Source: Arthrobacter sp. ISL-28 (GTDB taxonomy: Bacteria; Actinomycetota; Actinomycetes; Actinomycetales; Micrococcaceae). From it: DNA of 64,000 nucleotides. The notes under the pieces were generated by a model. The model saw only the letters and a program-made list of their open reading frames with translations, had not been told where the DNA came from and did not search any database. Shown one piece after another: positions 18,301-27,564 of this stretch. Location: the NCBI RefSeq assembly GCF_018613875.1, contig NZ_JAGGPJ010000005.1, forward strand, positions 62,001-126,000, written 5' to 3'. Both the position numbers and the translations under genes were made by a program. Each line of letters opens with the position of its first letter. Position 1 is the stretch's first letter.

Positions 18301-19501
18301 GCGGCCGGGATCTTCGCTGCAGGCCACGTGGATGTAGTGCTCACCGATCACGGCCTGTATGACTCGCAGAGGCAGGCCGAGCGCCTGACGCCGTTCTCCT
18401 CAGAACTTGCAACCTTGACGCTGTTCCACGACGATCTGCACCCCCTTGAAGGGGTTCGATGGACGAAGACTATCTACGTGGACCCTGATCACTACGTGGA
18501 CCCTGATCAGCTCCTTATGTTGTACCCGCGAGCGGTGGTGGGCGGAGAGTTGTACGGCGTGCCGACTAGCTATGCCAACTGGAACGCCTCCATGGCCACG
18601 AATCAGGAGCTCTACCGTTCGGGCGGATACGGACCTCCTCTTGGGTCCGACGAGTGCTACCTGACGGCCTTGCAGCTGATGCATGTTGCGGGGCATGTCG
18701 GCAGCTTCCCGTTCCTTCACCTTTGCCGCAGGTCTTGGTGCCGCGATTCGACGCGAAGTTCGTGCTCGACGAGATCGATGCTCACCAGGTGACGACGATG
18801 TTCGCCGTCCCTGGGATGCTCAGTCGGATGGCTGATGAGGTCGACGGCGGAGGTGCGCCGCGGCTCGGCTCTCTGCGTCGCGTGCTGTACGGTGGCGCAC
18901 CGGTCGAGACCGATGAGATCAAGCGGTACGTCAGGGTCTTCGGGCGCACACTCTCTCAGCTCTATGGACGTTATGAGGCTGGCTGCCCCTGAAGATCCTC
19001 GATCCGGCCGATCACGCGAGGCTCGTGCTTGGTGATGTCGAGGTGGTCGGCAGCTGCGGCCGGGCCATCGGTGCCGTCGACGTCGAGCTCGGAGCGACCG
19101 GTCCCAAGGGCGGTAGAGAGGTTCGGAGTCGCAGCGGCATGGCCTCGTCTGCCTTCGTCGATCTGGATCGATGGTGTGGCCTCGGGGACACGGGCATGTT
19201 CATCGAGCATGGGTACCTGCACCTCACCGGCCGCTTGGACGGGATGATCAACTCGGGCTCATTCCACGTCTATCCCGACGAAGTGCGTGAGGCGATCCTG
19301 GGACTTCCCGGCGTTTCCGCGGCGCTGGTCGTCGGAGAGCCCGATCCGGCCTGGGGCGAAGCGGTTGTCGCCTGTGTCGTGTCAACGGACCCCAAGATCG
19401 CCGACACGCTTCGCGAAGCTCTTCGTGACCGGTTGGCAGCGTACAAGATCCCGACGGTCGTCCACCGGGTCGAATCGCTGCCTGACGCTGAACCAGGGTG
19501 A
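18300..19501 (+). pseudogene. Degenerate acyl-CoA ligase (class I adenylate-forming enzyme)
   Basis: Several frames together outline an AMP-forming acyl-CoA synthetase. One frame gives DECYLTALQLMHVAGHVGSF, the next PRFDAKFVLDEIDAHQVTTM, then SLRRVLYGGAPVETDEIKRY with LSQLYGRYEAGCP. A third gives GDTGMFIEHGYLHLTGRLDG, MINSGSFHVYPDEVREAILG and GEPDPAWGEAVVACVV. The usual C-terminal GK lysine region is missing (ends ESLPDAEPG), and the P-loop T-S-G-T-T-G-x-P-K-G is eroded to GGELYGVPTSYANW. At least two frameshifts and truncations at both ends. Clearly dead. Confidence 0.8.
18474..18509 (+). repeat. Perfect 18-bp tandem duplication
   Basis: CTACGTGGACCCTGATCA occurs twice in direct succession inside the acyl-CoA ligase pseudogene, adding six codons (YVDPDH then YVDPDQ). 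It looks like a recent slippage or duplication event in a gene no longer under selection. Confidence 0.85.
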
Positions 19502-19575
19502 AGAACATTTCGCTGTTCCATCTGAACGGGTTGTTCGTGCTTTCATACTTTCGTATTTGGATAAGCTTGCGGCCT

Positions 19576-19875
19576 TTAGGCGCGCTTGCCCGCCGGGTCA
19601 TTCGGATGGGGGGTGAGAGGTGTGACTTCGACCGTCATCCAGACGTGAAGGGGCAGGGTCGCCAGGATACTCCTCAACTCGCTTTCGTTCTCTGCCCTCC
19701 AAAGGCCAAGAGTTCGCCACTCACCCGGCTCGACCGGTGGCTTCCACAGGCGCAGAAGATAACCCTGCTCCGCAAGTTGTGCAGCCCTGATGGCTTCCCG
19801 CGACCTGGTGTCATCTACGGTTTCCTCCGGTGTTCCGTCGGGAACGTTGGTAATGAGTGTGGTCAGGAATTCCAT
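19576..19875 (-). CDS. Muconolactone delta-isomerase-like protein
   Basis: 99 residues matching the muconolactone isomerase (ferredoxin-like dimeric alpha+beta) family: MEFLTTLITNVPDGTPEETV, REAIRAAQLAEQGYLLRLWK, GEWRTLGLWRAENESEL and ATLPLHVWMTVEVTPLTPHP. CatC-type enzymes move the double bond of muconolactone in the beta-ketoadipate pathway. No catB or catD neighbours are present, so the role here may differ (many such orphans exist). ATG 19875 has AAGAAGGAC upstream; the longer open frame to 20379 is not coding. Confidence 0.8.
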   Translation of the reverse strand: MEFLTTLITNVPDGTPEETVDDTRSREAIRAAQLAEQGYLLRLWKPPVEPGEWRTLGLWRAENESELRSILATLPLHVWMTVEVTPLTPHPNDPAGKRA

Positions 19876-20026
19876 GTCCTTCTTCTTCCTTGCCAAACGG
19901 ATGGTGAGAGATGCTGGCCTGGATCGCGGTTGGACTCCGGCTCCGTGGGAAGTTCCCGCAATGTAGGGCCAGAGATGAGTGATCCGTGAGGTATTCAGCC
20001 CGTTAATCCGAGCCGCGGCCTCGGAC

Positions 20027-20473
20027 CTAAAGTGGCTCCTGGACGTCGTAGACGCCGCCCCACAATGACGAATCGCACTCCGAAGGAACGGACACATGCC
20101 CAAAGCCGCCGCCAGGTCCAACCACTGAGTCGAAAGCAAAGCGCTTGCTGGACGATCCCACGACGGCTTTGCCGTCCTCTGAAAGCCGTGTCCCAGCGGG
20201 CCAGCGTAGGAGTACGGGCTTTGACTTTGGGTCGTTGAGGGCTCGCAGTCCGACGCAGCCGTCGGACAGCTTGGTGAGGGTTCCGGAGTTCTGGGCGAGC
20301 ATGGCGTCATCGCCGTTGCGCCAACTCGTGACAATGAGGTGCGCAGTGGCCGGTGAATTGGATGCCGGTGTGGAATCACCGCCCGGTCCCTGGGAGCAGG
20401 CGGCGAGATTGAGGCACAGCATCAACACTGCGGCGCCTGTGCCTGAGGGGGCAAGCCGGCATTTTCGTGACAT
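20027..20473 (-). CDS. Putative lipoprotein
   Basis: 148 residues with a lipoprotein signal: RKCRLAPSGTGAAVLMLCLN followed by LAAC (lipobox), then a Gly/Ser/Pro linker (GPGGDSTPASNSPATAH). The mature region (HLIVTSWRNGDDAML, VLLRWPAGTRLSEDGKAVVG) resembles small extracytoplasmic beta-barrel lipoproteins of actinobacteria, but no named family was recognised. ATG 20473 (MSRK) with AAGGAAT upstream is preferred over TTG 20482. Confidence 0.65.
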   Translation of the reverse strand: MSRKCRLAPSGTGAAVLMLCLNLAACSQGPGGDSTPASNSPATAHLIVTSWRNGDDAMLAQNSGTLTKLSDGCVGLRALNDPKSKPVLLRWPAGTRLSEDGKAVVGSSSKRFAFDSVVGPGGGFGHVSVPSECDSSLWGGVYDVQEPL

Positions 20474-21688
20474 TGGGTGCAATTCCTTAACCCGGGGCGA
20501 GGCGCAAAACCTCGCTCGTTCTTTCTACGTCCAAATCTCACCCTTCTTGGAAAGATCGCTTCATCACCTCAGGTCAGTAGGACTTCGGCCGGCTCTGTGC
20601 TGAGCGTACAAGCCAGGGCGTTGTGCCGGAAGGGATATCAGGTTCGATCACTTCATGAACCCTTACCGGGCAAGTATCCGTCGTCTCCGAGGCTCATGGA
20701 TGGGGTGGCACGGTCAGGTAGGTGCTCCCGCCAGTCGTGGCCCCAAGAAGGCCACTTGGTTAGCAGCTGATAACCGCAAGGGCTTCCTCAAACGCACACC
20801 TGTATTTATCGCTGACAGAAAAACGCCAAATAATCGCTGCGATTCGCAGGCCTGACCTTGCGCCGGATAAATCAGGTCCGAAAATGGTCGTTCTCGACGA
20901 TTTACCTTTGCGGCTCGAACAGTAGATTCATTAGCTGCAACTTGATGGCGACCTCGAGTTTCGCCCCTCGTTTGTGTTTCATGGACCAGCAAAGTTGATC
21001 TTTTATTGAGCGTTCCTGCCGGAAAATTGCCAAGAAGGGGACGCACAAAATGAACAAGCAACAATGGGCGCAATAGCCGCCGGCAAATTCAGACGGCTTG
21101 GACTGGGCTCCCCAGCCGGACTCTTCGCTGCTGGCCTGGCCGCTGATTTTCGCGGCCCACCGCGTGTTTGAAGTAGCTCACATGAGTTACTTCGTCACCA
21201 GTATCAGGTACTCGTTTTTTGAAGGGAGTCGTCGGGACTCGTCCCCACTTGCAGAATTCTCTGGGACGGGCTCTAAAAACGAGTATCCACCACTCGTGCA
21301 GGCCGTCCGCCAAGGGGTCAATTATGGGTCCAGCAAAAACAGCCCTCATCTGGGCTTCGGGCTGTTGCTACCGCTAGCAAGTTCCGGATCTCAGTCCGGA
21401 GTCAACGACCTGGCATTCGTGCCGGCTTACAGAGAACGCGCCAGAGGACGCGTAAATGCGCATAGTTTCAGGCAAGTATGTCGACTCACGGTCGCCCTGG
21501 TACGGGCTAAGCCGCGGCGTTTTCCCGTTTTTAGCCGCTGCCACTCTACAGTGACGATCGAGGAGTCAGACTGGTCCTTTTGCGGACCGCGCCGATCTTT
21601 CTTATTTTGGGAATGTGCTGGGGATTCCATGGCTTGCGGAACTACTTTCCGTGCCATTCACCGTCCATCATTGGAAGTGAGCATTTCT
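20474..21688. other. Gene-poor intergenic stretch
   Basis: About 1.2 kb with no convincing gene; open frames here are short, in several phases, and show no family features. A near-perfect palindrome CTGCGATTCGCAG lies around 20840. The final ~100 bp should hold the promoter and leader of the secreted protein that starts at 21689. No RNA gene was recognised. Confidence 0.5.
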
Positions 21689-23050
21689 ATGAAGCACAAA
21701 TCACTCGCACCTTGGGCTACAGGATTGGCCTGTCTGGTTTTAGTTCTCTCCGGAACAACCGCGGCCCAAGCCAACCTTGCGGGAACCCCGTTTGACGCTG
21801 CTGACGGCAATCTGGTGCTCGACGATGAGACCAGCGACTGGTTCAATGTAGGCGTCGACTGCACACCCACCCTTGAGATGGGCTGTGGCGTCGACAAGCA
21901 GACCGGGCAGACTGACGATTCGTTTGGCAACGGAACCAAGGAGGATACTGCCGTCCCGTCTGTCATCGACGGTTCCATCCCTAACAACAAGAGCGATCTC
22001 ACCCGCTTCTACGCAAAGCTACGCCCAGAGAGCGACGGCAAGGTTTTCGCGTATCTCGCCTGGGAGCGGGTTCAGGAGCCGACGGGCACCACGAACATGG
22101 ACTTCGAGTTCAATATATCCACCACCCTGTCAAATGGCGTCACTCCCGTCCGCACGGCAGGGGACGTCCTGATCAAGTACGACCTCTCGCAGGGCGGCAC
22201 CGTCCCGACTCTCGGATACCACCTCTGGGTGACCACCGGCGTCGGGCGGGACGTATGTGAAGCGTCCAACTCCGTCCCCTGCTGGGGCAAGGTAAAGCCG
22301 CTTAAAGACAACTTTGAGGGATCAATTAACACTGTCAGCGTTGTTGACCCGATTGCGCCGGATGATCCCCGCCGCTTGAGCGCGAGGACGTTCGGTGAGG
22401 CGGCAATCAACCTCACGGATTCAGGCATCATTCCCGCCGGTACTTGCAAGGGATTCAGTACGGCCTACCTGAAGAGCCGGTCCTCCGATTCGTTCACCGC
22501 CGCAGTAAAGGACTTCATCGCCCCACAACCGCTCGGTTTCAGCCAATGCGGCAGGATCGACGTCGTGAAACAGGACGACGCTAGCCCGGCTTCAGCGCTT
22601 CAAGGCGCAGTTTTCACGCTCTACAACGACCTCGCGCCTGTGGGAACCGCATTGGGTAAGGAAGATACCGCAACGCCCCAGACGTGCACCACCGGCGCCG
22701 ATGGCAAGTGCTCGTTCATCGATGTTGATAACGGTAACTACTGGGTGGTTGAAACCACAACACCCGCAGGTCACGTCACTGCAGATCCACAGCAGGCCAT
22801 ACTAGGGACAGGGGGGACGGTAACTCTCACGTTCATTGATCCCCGTGACTTCAAGGTCGTCGTTCTCGTGTGCAAGGAAGCAGACAACTCCCTGTACTCG
22901 AGCAAGGTAAAGGTGGACGGAGTGGAGAAGTATTCGCTGGCAGCAGCACCGAGCGGTCTTACAGCCGCCCAACTGTGTGGCCTGGAGGGCGCGGCCTACG
23001 ATGACAAGGGCTTGGGCGTGCATCCTGCAGAAGTGAACATCCCGCAGTAA
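21689..23050 (+). CDS. Secreted prealbumin-like (SpaA/Cna-B type) protein
   Basis: 453 residues. It has a signal peptide MKHKSLAPWATGLACLVLVL then SGTTAAQA-N. The first ~270 mature residues are a secreted domain typical of actinobacterial surface proteins (LVLDDETSDWFNVGVDC, LWVTTGVGRDVCEASNSVPC). They are followed by a prealbumin/Cna-B-like repeat: GRIDVVKQDDASPASALQGA, VFTLYNDLAPVGTALG, GKCSFIDVDNGNYWVVETTT, PAGH. It then ends with a short cysteine-containing module and stops at AEVNIPQ without LPXTG or a C-terminal helix, so it is secreted or non-covalently bound rather than sortase-anchored. The long open frame upstream of 21689 is not needed. Confidence 0.75.
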   Translation: MKHKSLAPWATGLACLVLVLSGTTAAQANLAGTPFDAADGNLVLDDETSDWFNVGVDCTPTLEMGCGVDKQTGQTDDSFGNGTKEDTAVPSVIDGSIPNNKSDLTRFYAKLRPESDGKVFAYLAWERVQEPTGTTNMDFEFNISTTLSNGVTPVRTAGDVLIKYDLSQGGTVPTLGYHLWVTTGVGRDVCEASNSVPCWGKVKPLKDNFEGSINTVSVVDPIAPDDPRRLSARTFGEAAINLTDSGIIPAGTCKGFSTAYLKSRSSDSFTAAVKDFIAPQPLGFSQCGRIDVVKQDDASPASALQGAVFTLYNDLAPVGTALGKEDTATPQTCTTGADGKCSFIDVDNGNYWVVETTTPAGHVTADPQQAILGTGGTVTLTFIDPRDFKVVVLVCKEADNSLYSSKVKVDGVEKYSLAAAPSGLTAAQLCGLEGAAYDDKGLGVHPAEVNIPQ

Positions 23051-23112
23051 GCCCGAAGTAATAAGGGATCCCTGTCGCGACCCCATCAGCTGAAAGCGGA
23101 AGGGCCGGGCCG

Positions 23113-23400
23113 TTGAACTGGACCCCGAAAGTTGGACTCTAAGGGAAGAGTCTAGGTTTTGGAGGTGCGGTTCAATGGCGTCTCGTGGATCGCATGAAAC
23201 CTAAACGCGCCGTGCCTCTGTGGAACTGCTGGAGCAGGGCACGGCGGGTGGGCCATAGCGGCCGCGCCCAGGCTGTGGAGGAAAACGCTGGAAGAGAAGG
23301 TGCAGCGCCTGGAGATGGAGAACGCTGCGCGTTATTGCTGCCCGGGCTGGCGGGGTGCCGCCAAGACCTGGCCGGAGTAGCGTCCCACGGCCGGGTGGGC
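23113..23400 (+). mobile_element. IS3-family left-end remnant
   Basis: TGAACTGGACCCCGAAAGTT at 23113 resembles an IS3-family terminal repeat. After GGAGGTGCGGTTCA comes an ATG at 23175 followed by broken OrfA pieces in shifting frames: RRASVELLEQGTAGGP (helix-turn-helix region) and LEEKVQRLEMENAA (leucine-zipper-like coiled coil typical of OrfA). OrfB is absent. The right border falls where the FAD oxidoreductase coding sequence begins on the other strand. It pairs with a second IS3 remnant at 31.7 kb, though the two are in opposite orientation and need not be the same element. Confidence 0.6.
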
Positions 23401-24488
23401 CGGAATTCATCGAAAAGCGGCTCGGGCTCATCAAATACCTCCGCTACGACTGCCGATCCCAAGAACGGGGCCAAGGTCACGCCGCTGTGAGTGGCGACGA
23501 GGTAAAGCCAAGGCCTGGACGGGACGGAGCCGATGACACTGCGCCCATCAGCAGGTATTGCTCGGACTCCGACATGGAGTTCGGTGATGTGAGCGTTTCC
23601 TGTGTTCTTCAGGACCTCTTGGAGCCGGTGGATAAACTCGCGTGCCAAATCCGAATCGATGGCAGGGACAGCATCGGCTGTCGCGGTCGCATCAAGATCG
23701 AGTGCCTGCAGCAACAAGCGCCCACCGCCAGCGGGGCGGATGTTGAGCTTCGGGCTGGTGAGAATCCGGTCTATGGCTACGGGCAGGGGGTTCGTGACGG
23801 CAAGATACCCTACGGTCACATCGCCTGGCTCTTGGTACTCGGTGACAACGGAACCCAATCCTGCGGCTGCTGTGATGTCATTCTTCCACCGTCCAACGGC
23901 ACTCATCACTTGGTCCACAAGGACACTGTTGCCGTGGCTGAGGATGACGTTCACGCCCTCAGTAGTCTCTTCAAATGATTCCACGGCCGCTCCGATGCGG
24001 AGATGAGCACCGAGGTGTTTGGCACGCTGGAGTTGGTGACGTATGTAAAGGGCCGGGTAGCAGTGTGCTTCATTCGGGAAGTATGCTACGGCGGCGCAGT
24101 CCTCAGGAACGATCAGGTCAGGGATGAGTTCGCTGGCGGTTGAGCTGCTGATGCCCGTGGCTTCGTACCTGAATTGACCCAGCCGTTCCAGTCGGCGCTG
24201 GAGTTCGTTGGCGTGCTCAGGCGTAGCTGCCAGTTCGATGTGGCCGGTGGGTCGAAACCAGTCCGCGCCGGTGCCGGCAAGGCGGTGATGTGCTTCAAGG
24301 CCGGCGAGGTTCAGTTCGTAGTAACCTACGGGTTCCTTGCCATTCGAGTTAACCCATGCGTAAGTGGTCGACGACGTCCCGGAGCCCGGGGCGTTCTTGT
24401 CGATCAGGGTTACATCGGCCCCACGGGCAGCTGCCTCGGCGGCGATGGACACGCCAATTATTCCTGCTCCGATAACGGCTATTTTCAT
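23172..24488 (-). CDS. FAD-dependent oxidoreductase (DadA/DAO family), 3' end replaced by IS sequence
   Basis: D-amino-acid-oxidase-like flavoprotein that oxidises an amine or amino acid. MKIAVIGAGIIGVSIAAEAA is the dinucleotide fold; GTSSTTYAWVNSNGK and a late GVRAIPADGRSVIGSVPSR with ATHSGVTLAPFLGSAVV are the family's other landmarks. The natural protein should end at about DEFRPTRF; here the frame reads FRPTRPWDATPARSWRHP and continues ~60 residues antisense through the IS3 remnant. The real C-terminus has thus been cut within its last residues. Activity is possible. ATG 24488 with AAGGAATT upstream. Last gene of the otn-type operon. Confidence 0.82.
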   Translation of the reverse strand: MKIAVIGAGIIGVSIAAEAAARGADVTLIDKNAPGSGTSSTTYAWVNSNGKEPVGYYELNLAGLEAHHRLAGTGADWFRPTGHIELAATPEHANELQRRLERLGQFRYEATGISSSTASELIPDLIVPEDCAAVAYFPNEAHCYPALYIRHQLQRAKHLGAHLRIGAAVESFEETTEGVNVILSHGNSVLVDQVMSAVGRWKNDITAAAGLGSVVTEYQEPGDVTVGYLAVTNPLPVAIDRILTSPKLNIRPAGGGRLLLQALDLDATATADAVPAIDSDLAREFIHRLQEVLKNTGNAHITELHVGVRAIPADGRSVIGSVPSRPWLYLVATHSGVTLAPFLGSAVVAEVFDEPEPLFDEFRPTRPWDATPARSWRHPASPGSNNAQRSPSPGAAPSLPAFSSTAWARPLWPTRRALLQQFHRGTARLGFMRSTRRH

Positions 24489-24579
24489 CGATAATTCCTT
24501 AGGCTGTGGTGATGCGGTTCAGCTGTACAGGCTCTTATCGGCGCGTGAGCACATAGGCCATGGCGAAGTGCCCCTGTTC

Positions 24580-25200
24580 CTATGTGCGGGTTGCGGAGAG
24601 TTGGGCGACCTGGGCGGGTTGGAGGGGTCGTGTCGCGTGGCCTTGGAGGAGAAAGAACACTCGTGCTGTTTCTTCTACTTCCTCAACAGCATCCACGGCT
24701 TGTGCCAAGGAAGGCGCGGAAACGATCGGTCCGTGGTTCGCCAGCAGCAGGGCCCGGGTCGACGCTGCGGCTTTTTGGGCCGCCTCGCCCAAGCCTTCGT
24801 CTCCGGGTGCGAAATATGGCAACCGGACCAGCCGTCCGACCCTCATCACAAAATAGGCCGTCAGCGGTGGCAGAACGTCATCATCGTCCAGGTCGTCGAG
24901 GCATGAAAGGGCGGTGGCATAGGTGGAATGCAGATGGACTACGGCATGGTCCTGCGGCCTCGCCCGGTACATCGCCAGGTGCAGGAATGCCTCTTTGGAC
25001 GGGCGGGCTCCGGACAGGTGTTCGCCGGTGTCGGAGACCATTGCCAGATCGTCTGTTCTGAGTTCACCCAGGGAGGCATTGGTGGGGGTGACCAGCATTC
25101 CGCCTCCCACACGTAGGCTGAGGTTTCCGGATGTTCCCCTGGTCAGGCCCCTTTGGTGCAGGGACCTGGCCAGTCGGACGAGTTCGTTGCGGCTGTCCAT
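24580..25200 (-). CDS. otnC: Class II aldolase/adducin family protein, OtnC-like (3-oxo-tetronate 4-phosphate decarboxylase)
   Basis: 206 residues. RSLHQRGLTRGTSGNLSLRV is the class II aldolase substrate loop (G-T-S-G-N), PSKEAFLHLAMYRARPQDHA contains the catalytic Glu, VVHLHSTYATALSC holds two zinc-binding His, and LLLANHGPIVSA the third. In the OtnK/OtnC pathway the enzyme decarboxylates 3-oxo-tetronate 4-phosphate to dihydroxyacetone phosphate. It lies directly after otnK. ATG 25200 starts the conserved domain without overlap; an ATG at 25224 would overlap otnK by 19 bp. Confidence 0.85.
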   Translation of the reverse strand: MDSRNELVRLARSLHQRGLTRGTSGNLSLRVGGGMLVTPTNASLGELRTDDLAMVSDTGEHLSGARPSKEAFLHLAMYRARPQDHAVVHLHSTYATALSCLDDLDDDDVLPPLTAYFVMRVGRLVRLPYFAPGDEGLGEAAQKAAASTRALLLANHGPIVSAPSLAQAVDAVEEVEETARVFFLLQGHATRPLQPAQVAQLSATRT

Positions 25201-25205
25201 GTCGG

Positions 25206-26492
25206 TCACCGGTTGTGGTCCCATGCGTCAACGAAGAGCCCCGGCATTCCGAGGTTTCCGGATTTGAGCAGGATGGACAGCCCGGGGTCAGTTTCCGTTT
25301 TCAGCCATGGCACGCCGGGCGAGACCTCCTTCCCGACATGGGCTGTGGTGATGCCGAGCCTGCGGACGACAGCGCCGGAGGTCTCTCCGCCGGCCACGAT
25401 AAGTTGTCGGACACCCAGACCGACGATCCCTTCGGCGATCGTGGAAAGGCTGTCTTCGGTTATTTTCGCGGCCCGGGCCTGACCCAGTTCCTTTTGTGCT
25501 CTCGAGACTTCCTGTGGGGAGGCGGAGGAATGGATAAGGATCGGGCCGTCCGCAAGATTTTCCCGCGCGAACTGCAGCGCTTCGGCAACGACGTCGTGTC
25601 CTTCCGCGATGGCGACCGGGTCCACGAGGAAGCAGGGGCGGAACTGGCGGAACGTGTCGATCTGGACGTTCGTCATCTCGGAGCAGCTGCCGGCGACGAC
25701 CGCGGCCGGGCCCGCTGGCCGGGTGGTGCGCTCCGATTCATGGTGGTCGCGGAACCCACGGGCAACCGCCAGTCCTCCGACCAGCCCTGATCCGCCAGTG
25801 ACAAGCGGGTGACCGAGCGCTGCAGCCCCCAGCACTGCGAGGTGGCGGTCATTAAGTGTGTCGACGACGGCGTACTCAGTACCTTGGTCGCTCAGGATCT
25901 GGAACTGGGATTGAACTGCGGGAGCACCGGCTTCTATGACGCTATAGCCGATCTGACCCACGAGGTTTTTGGTTTGGGCCTGGAGCAGCCTTGGCACGCT
26001 CGAATCGGTCATTGGGGTCAGCGGGTGATTGCGCATGGATGATTCCTGCAGGAGGTCCGCGCCTGCGAACAGCACGCCGTTGTACACGGTCCGCAGCAGT
26101 GCCGGGGTTCCGGGAGCGACGACTGTGATCTGGCCGGCCGGAACGAACTCTTTGCGCAGGGCATCGGCTACAGGGCCGATGTTGCCCTCCGGGGTTGAGT
26201 CGAACGTGGAGCAGTATTTGAAGTAGAGCTGTTGCACGCCTCGGGATTTGAGGGCGCGTGCCGCCGCCAGAGACTGTTCTACAGCCTCGGTGGCTGGCAC
26301 GCTGCGGGTCTTCAGGGAAACGACTATGCAGTCAACGTCGTGCAGCTGCATCGATGGGTCGGGGATGCCGAAGGTCTGCACTACCCGCATCCCGGTGCCC
26401 ACAAGAGTGCCGGCCACGTCGGAAGCTCCTGTGAAGTCGTCGGCGATAACTCCCAGCCATGGGACATTCGCTTTCATTTGAGTGTTTGACAT
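25206..26492 (-). CDS. otnK: Four-carbon acid sugar kinase, OtnK-like (DUF1537)
   Basis: 428 residues. The N-terminal half has WLGVIADDFTGASDVAGTLV, the D-D-F-T-G-A substrate motif of the family, and YFKYCSTFDSTPEGNIGPVA. The C-terminal nucleotide domain has LIVAGGETSGAVVRRLGI. It phosphorylates 3-oxo-tetronate or a related C4 sugar acid. ATG 26492 has AAGGATCC upstream. It sits between an Asp/Glu racemase-family gene and otnC in one operon. No classic otnI isomerase or ltnD dehydrogenase is adjacent, so the first pathway steps may be taken by other enzymes, perhaps the hydroxyacid dehydrogenase across the control region. Confidence 0.87.
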   Translation of the reverse strand: MSNTQMKANVPWLGVIADDFTGASDVAGTLVGTGMRVVQTFGIPDPSMQLHDVDCIVVSLKTRSVPATEAVEQSLAAARALKSRGVQQLYFKYCSTFDSTPEGNIGPVADALRKEFVPAGQITVVAPGTPALLRTVYNGVLFAGADLLQESSMRNHPLTPMTDSSVPRLLQAQTKNLVGQIGYSVIEAGAPAVQSQFQILSDQGTEYAVVDTLNDRHLAVLGAAALGHPLVTGGSGLVGGLAVARGFRDHHESERTTRPAGPAAVVAGSCSEMTNVQIDTFRQFRPCFLVDPVAIAEGHDVVAEALQFARENLADGPILIHSSASPQEVSRAQKELGQARAAKITEDSLSTIAEGIVGLGVRQLIVAGGETSGAVVRRLGITTAHVGKEVSPGVPWLKTETDPGLSILLKSGNLGMPGLFVDAWDHNR

Positions 26493-26523
26493 GGTCGGAT
26501 CCTTCTCGGGTAGTGACGTTGTT

Positions 26524-27252
26524 TTAAGAGTCTTTGGAAGGGAAAAGAGTGCTGAGCTGGGTCATCCCGGAGTCGGGGGAAGTAAGGACGGTGGGTCCTC
26601 CGGGCTGGTCCTGGGTGTGCTCAATGACCCGGGCCATGGAGGCTTGGGCGAGAACGACGACGTCGCACTCCGCTGCCAGTTCTGAGAAAGCGGCGAGCAC
26701 CAACGTGTCATGCATCGCGCGGTCACCTGCGCGCAGGGCGTTGAAAGCGCCGTCGACTTTTCGGGCGGTGATGGTGGGCTTTTTGTTCTGCCTTTTTGCT
26801 GAGCCTTGGACGAGCCGCGTGGTTGGTCCAAGGGTCGCAGACAGGGTCGCGAGCACGCCGATCCTGTCGCCGGATGCGACAGCGAGCTCGGCCATTGGGG
26901 TGTCGATGCGCAGGACAGGGATGGAGACAAAGTCTTGGGCGGCGGTTGCCGCTTCTCCAATGGAGGAGCAGCTCACCAACAATGCCTGGGCACCTGATTC
27001 CTCGGCATAGCGGGCATAGTTGACCAGTCGCCGTCGAACATGTCCTGGCGTTGTTCCCTTGGCAATGGTGTCTTGGAGCAATGACTCGTCCACGTAGTGC
27101 AGGACACGGAGGCCGGGAACCGTGTCCTGGGCCCGGACTTCCATGTCCGTTACCAGGCCGGGGACCGTGTGCAGCATTGCAAGCACTGGAGTTTGCTTCA
27201 TGTCCTGGGCTGCCACGGCAAGCGGATCGATGGTCTTCAAGGGTGAGTTCAT
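26524..27252 (-). CDS. Aspartate/glutamate racemase family protein
   Basis: 242 residues. PVLAMLHTVPGLVTDMEVRA opens the fold, and GAQALLVSCSSIGEAATAA carries the first catalytic Cys. The segment where the second Cys is expected reads CDVVVLAQASMARVIEH, with Ala/Gln there, so a two-cysteine racemase mechanism is doubtful. Members of this subgroup occur next to OtnK/OtnC genes with unclear roles, perhaps as isomerases. ATG 27252 (MNSPLKT) fits the family; the longer frame to 27351 has no family residues. First gene of the operon reading out of the left copy of the duplicated control region. Confidence 0.75.
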   Translation of the reverse strand: MNSPLKTIDPLAVAAQDMKQTPVLAMLHTVPGLVTDMEVRAQDTVPGLRVLHYVDESLLQDTIAKGTTPGHVRRRLVNYARYAEESGAQALLVSCSSIGEAATAAQDFVSIPVLRIDTPMAELAVASGDRIGVLATLSATLGPTTRLVQGSAKRQNKKPTITARKVDGAFNALRAGDRAMHDTLVLAAFSELAAECDVVVLAQASMARVIEHTQDQPGGPTVLTSPDSGMTQLSTLFPSKDS

Positions 27253-27394
27253 GATCTTCTTTCTGTCGTTTGCAGCGGCTGCTGAAGCTGCAGGAGCTAC
27301 TCCCATGGCGATCGCCTCGAGCGGATTAGGGAATCGGTTGGCCGGCACCATGATGGCTTCGGCGGCGCCGAGCGAATCGCAGTCATAGTTGGGT

Positions 27395-27560
27395 CTTTCC
27401 GTTGTTGAACGACGTTGTCCCGATTCCGGGTTTGCCTCTGAATTGCACTATCGTCGGCTGTGCTTCCATTCAGACCAGCGTACGAGACAAGAAGATGCTG
27501 ATTAACGGCACATGAGACAATGCATTGTTTCCAAGAACGAAAGAAGCAGGAGATGGACCT
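27395..27560 (+). repeat. Left copy of a 166-bp inverted duplicated control region
   Basis: The reverse complement of this segment aligns without gaps to 29471-29636, with about 20 mismatches in 166 bp by hand count (about 88% identity). It forms the divergent intergenic region between the racemase operon and the hydroxyacid dehydrogenase. The conserved end includes the palindrome at 27514 and the GAAGCAGGAGATGGA translation-start segment. Mismatches concentrate at the end far from the palindrome. Confidence 0.9.
27514..27531 (+). promoter_or_regulatory. Palindromic operator GAGACAATGCATTGTTTC
   Basis: An 18-bp palindrome with one mismatched pair and a perfect ACAATGCATTGT core. The same site, inverted, stands at 29500-29517, about 20 bp before the LysR start. 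A further GAGACAA half-site lies at 27484. The likely ligand is the LysR protein encoded between the two copies, which would then control both sides of the island. Confidence 0.7.
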
Positions 27561-27564
27561 CGCA

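Noticed and set aside
18196..18792. 198-codon plus-strand frame taken as one gene
   Set aside because: Its first third is antisense to the mug fragment and the rest is one frame of the broken acyl-CoA ligase.
21098..21688. Upstream extension of the secreted Cna-B-like protein to 650 residues
   Set aside because: The extension lacks protein-like features and places the signal peptide in the middle; ATG 21689 directly precedes the signal peptide.
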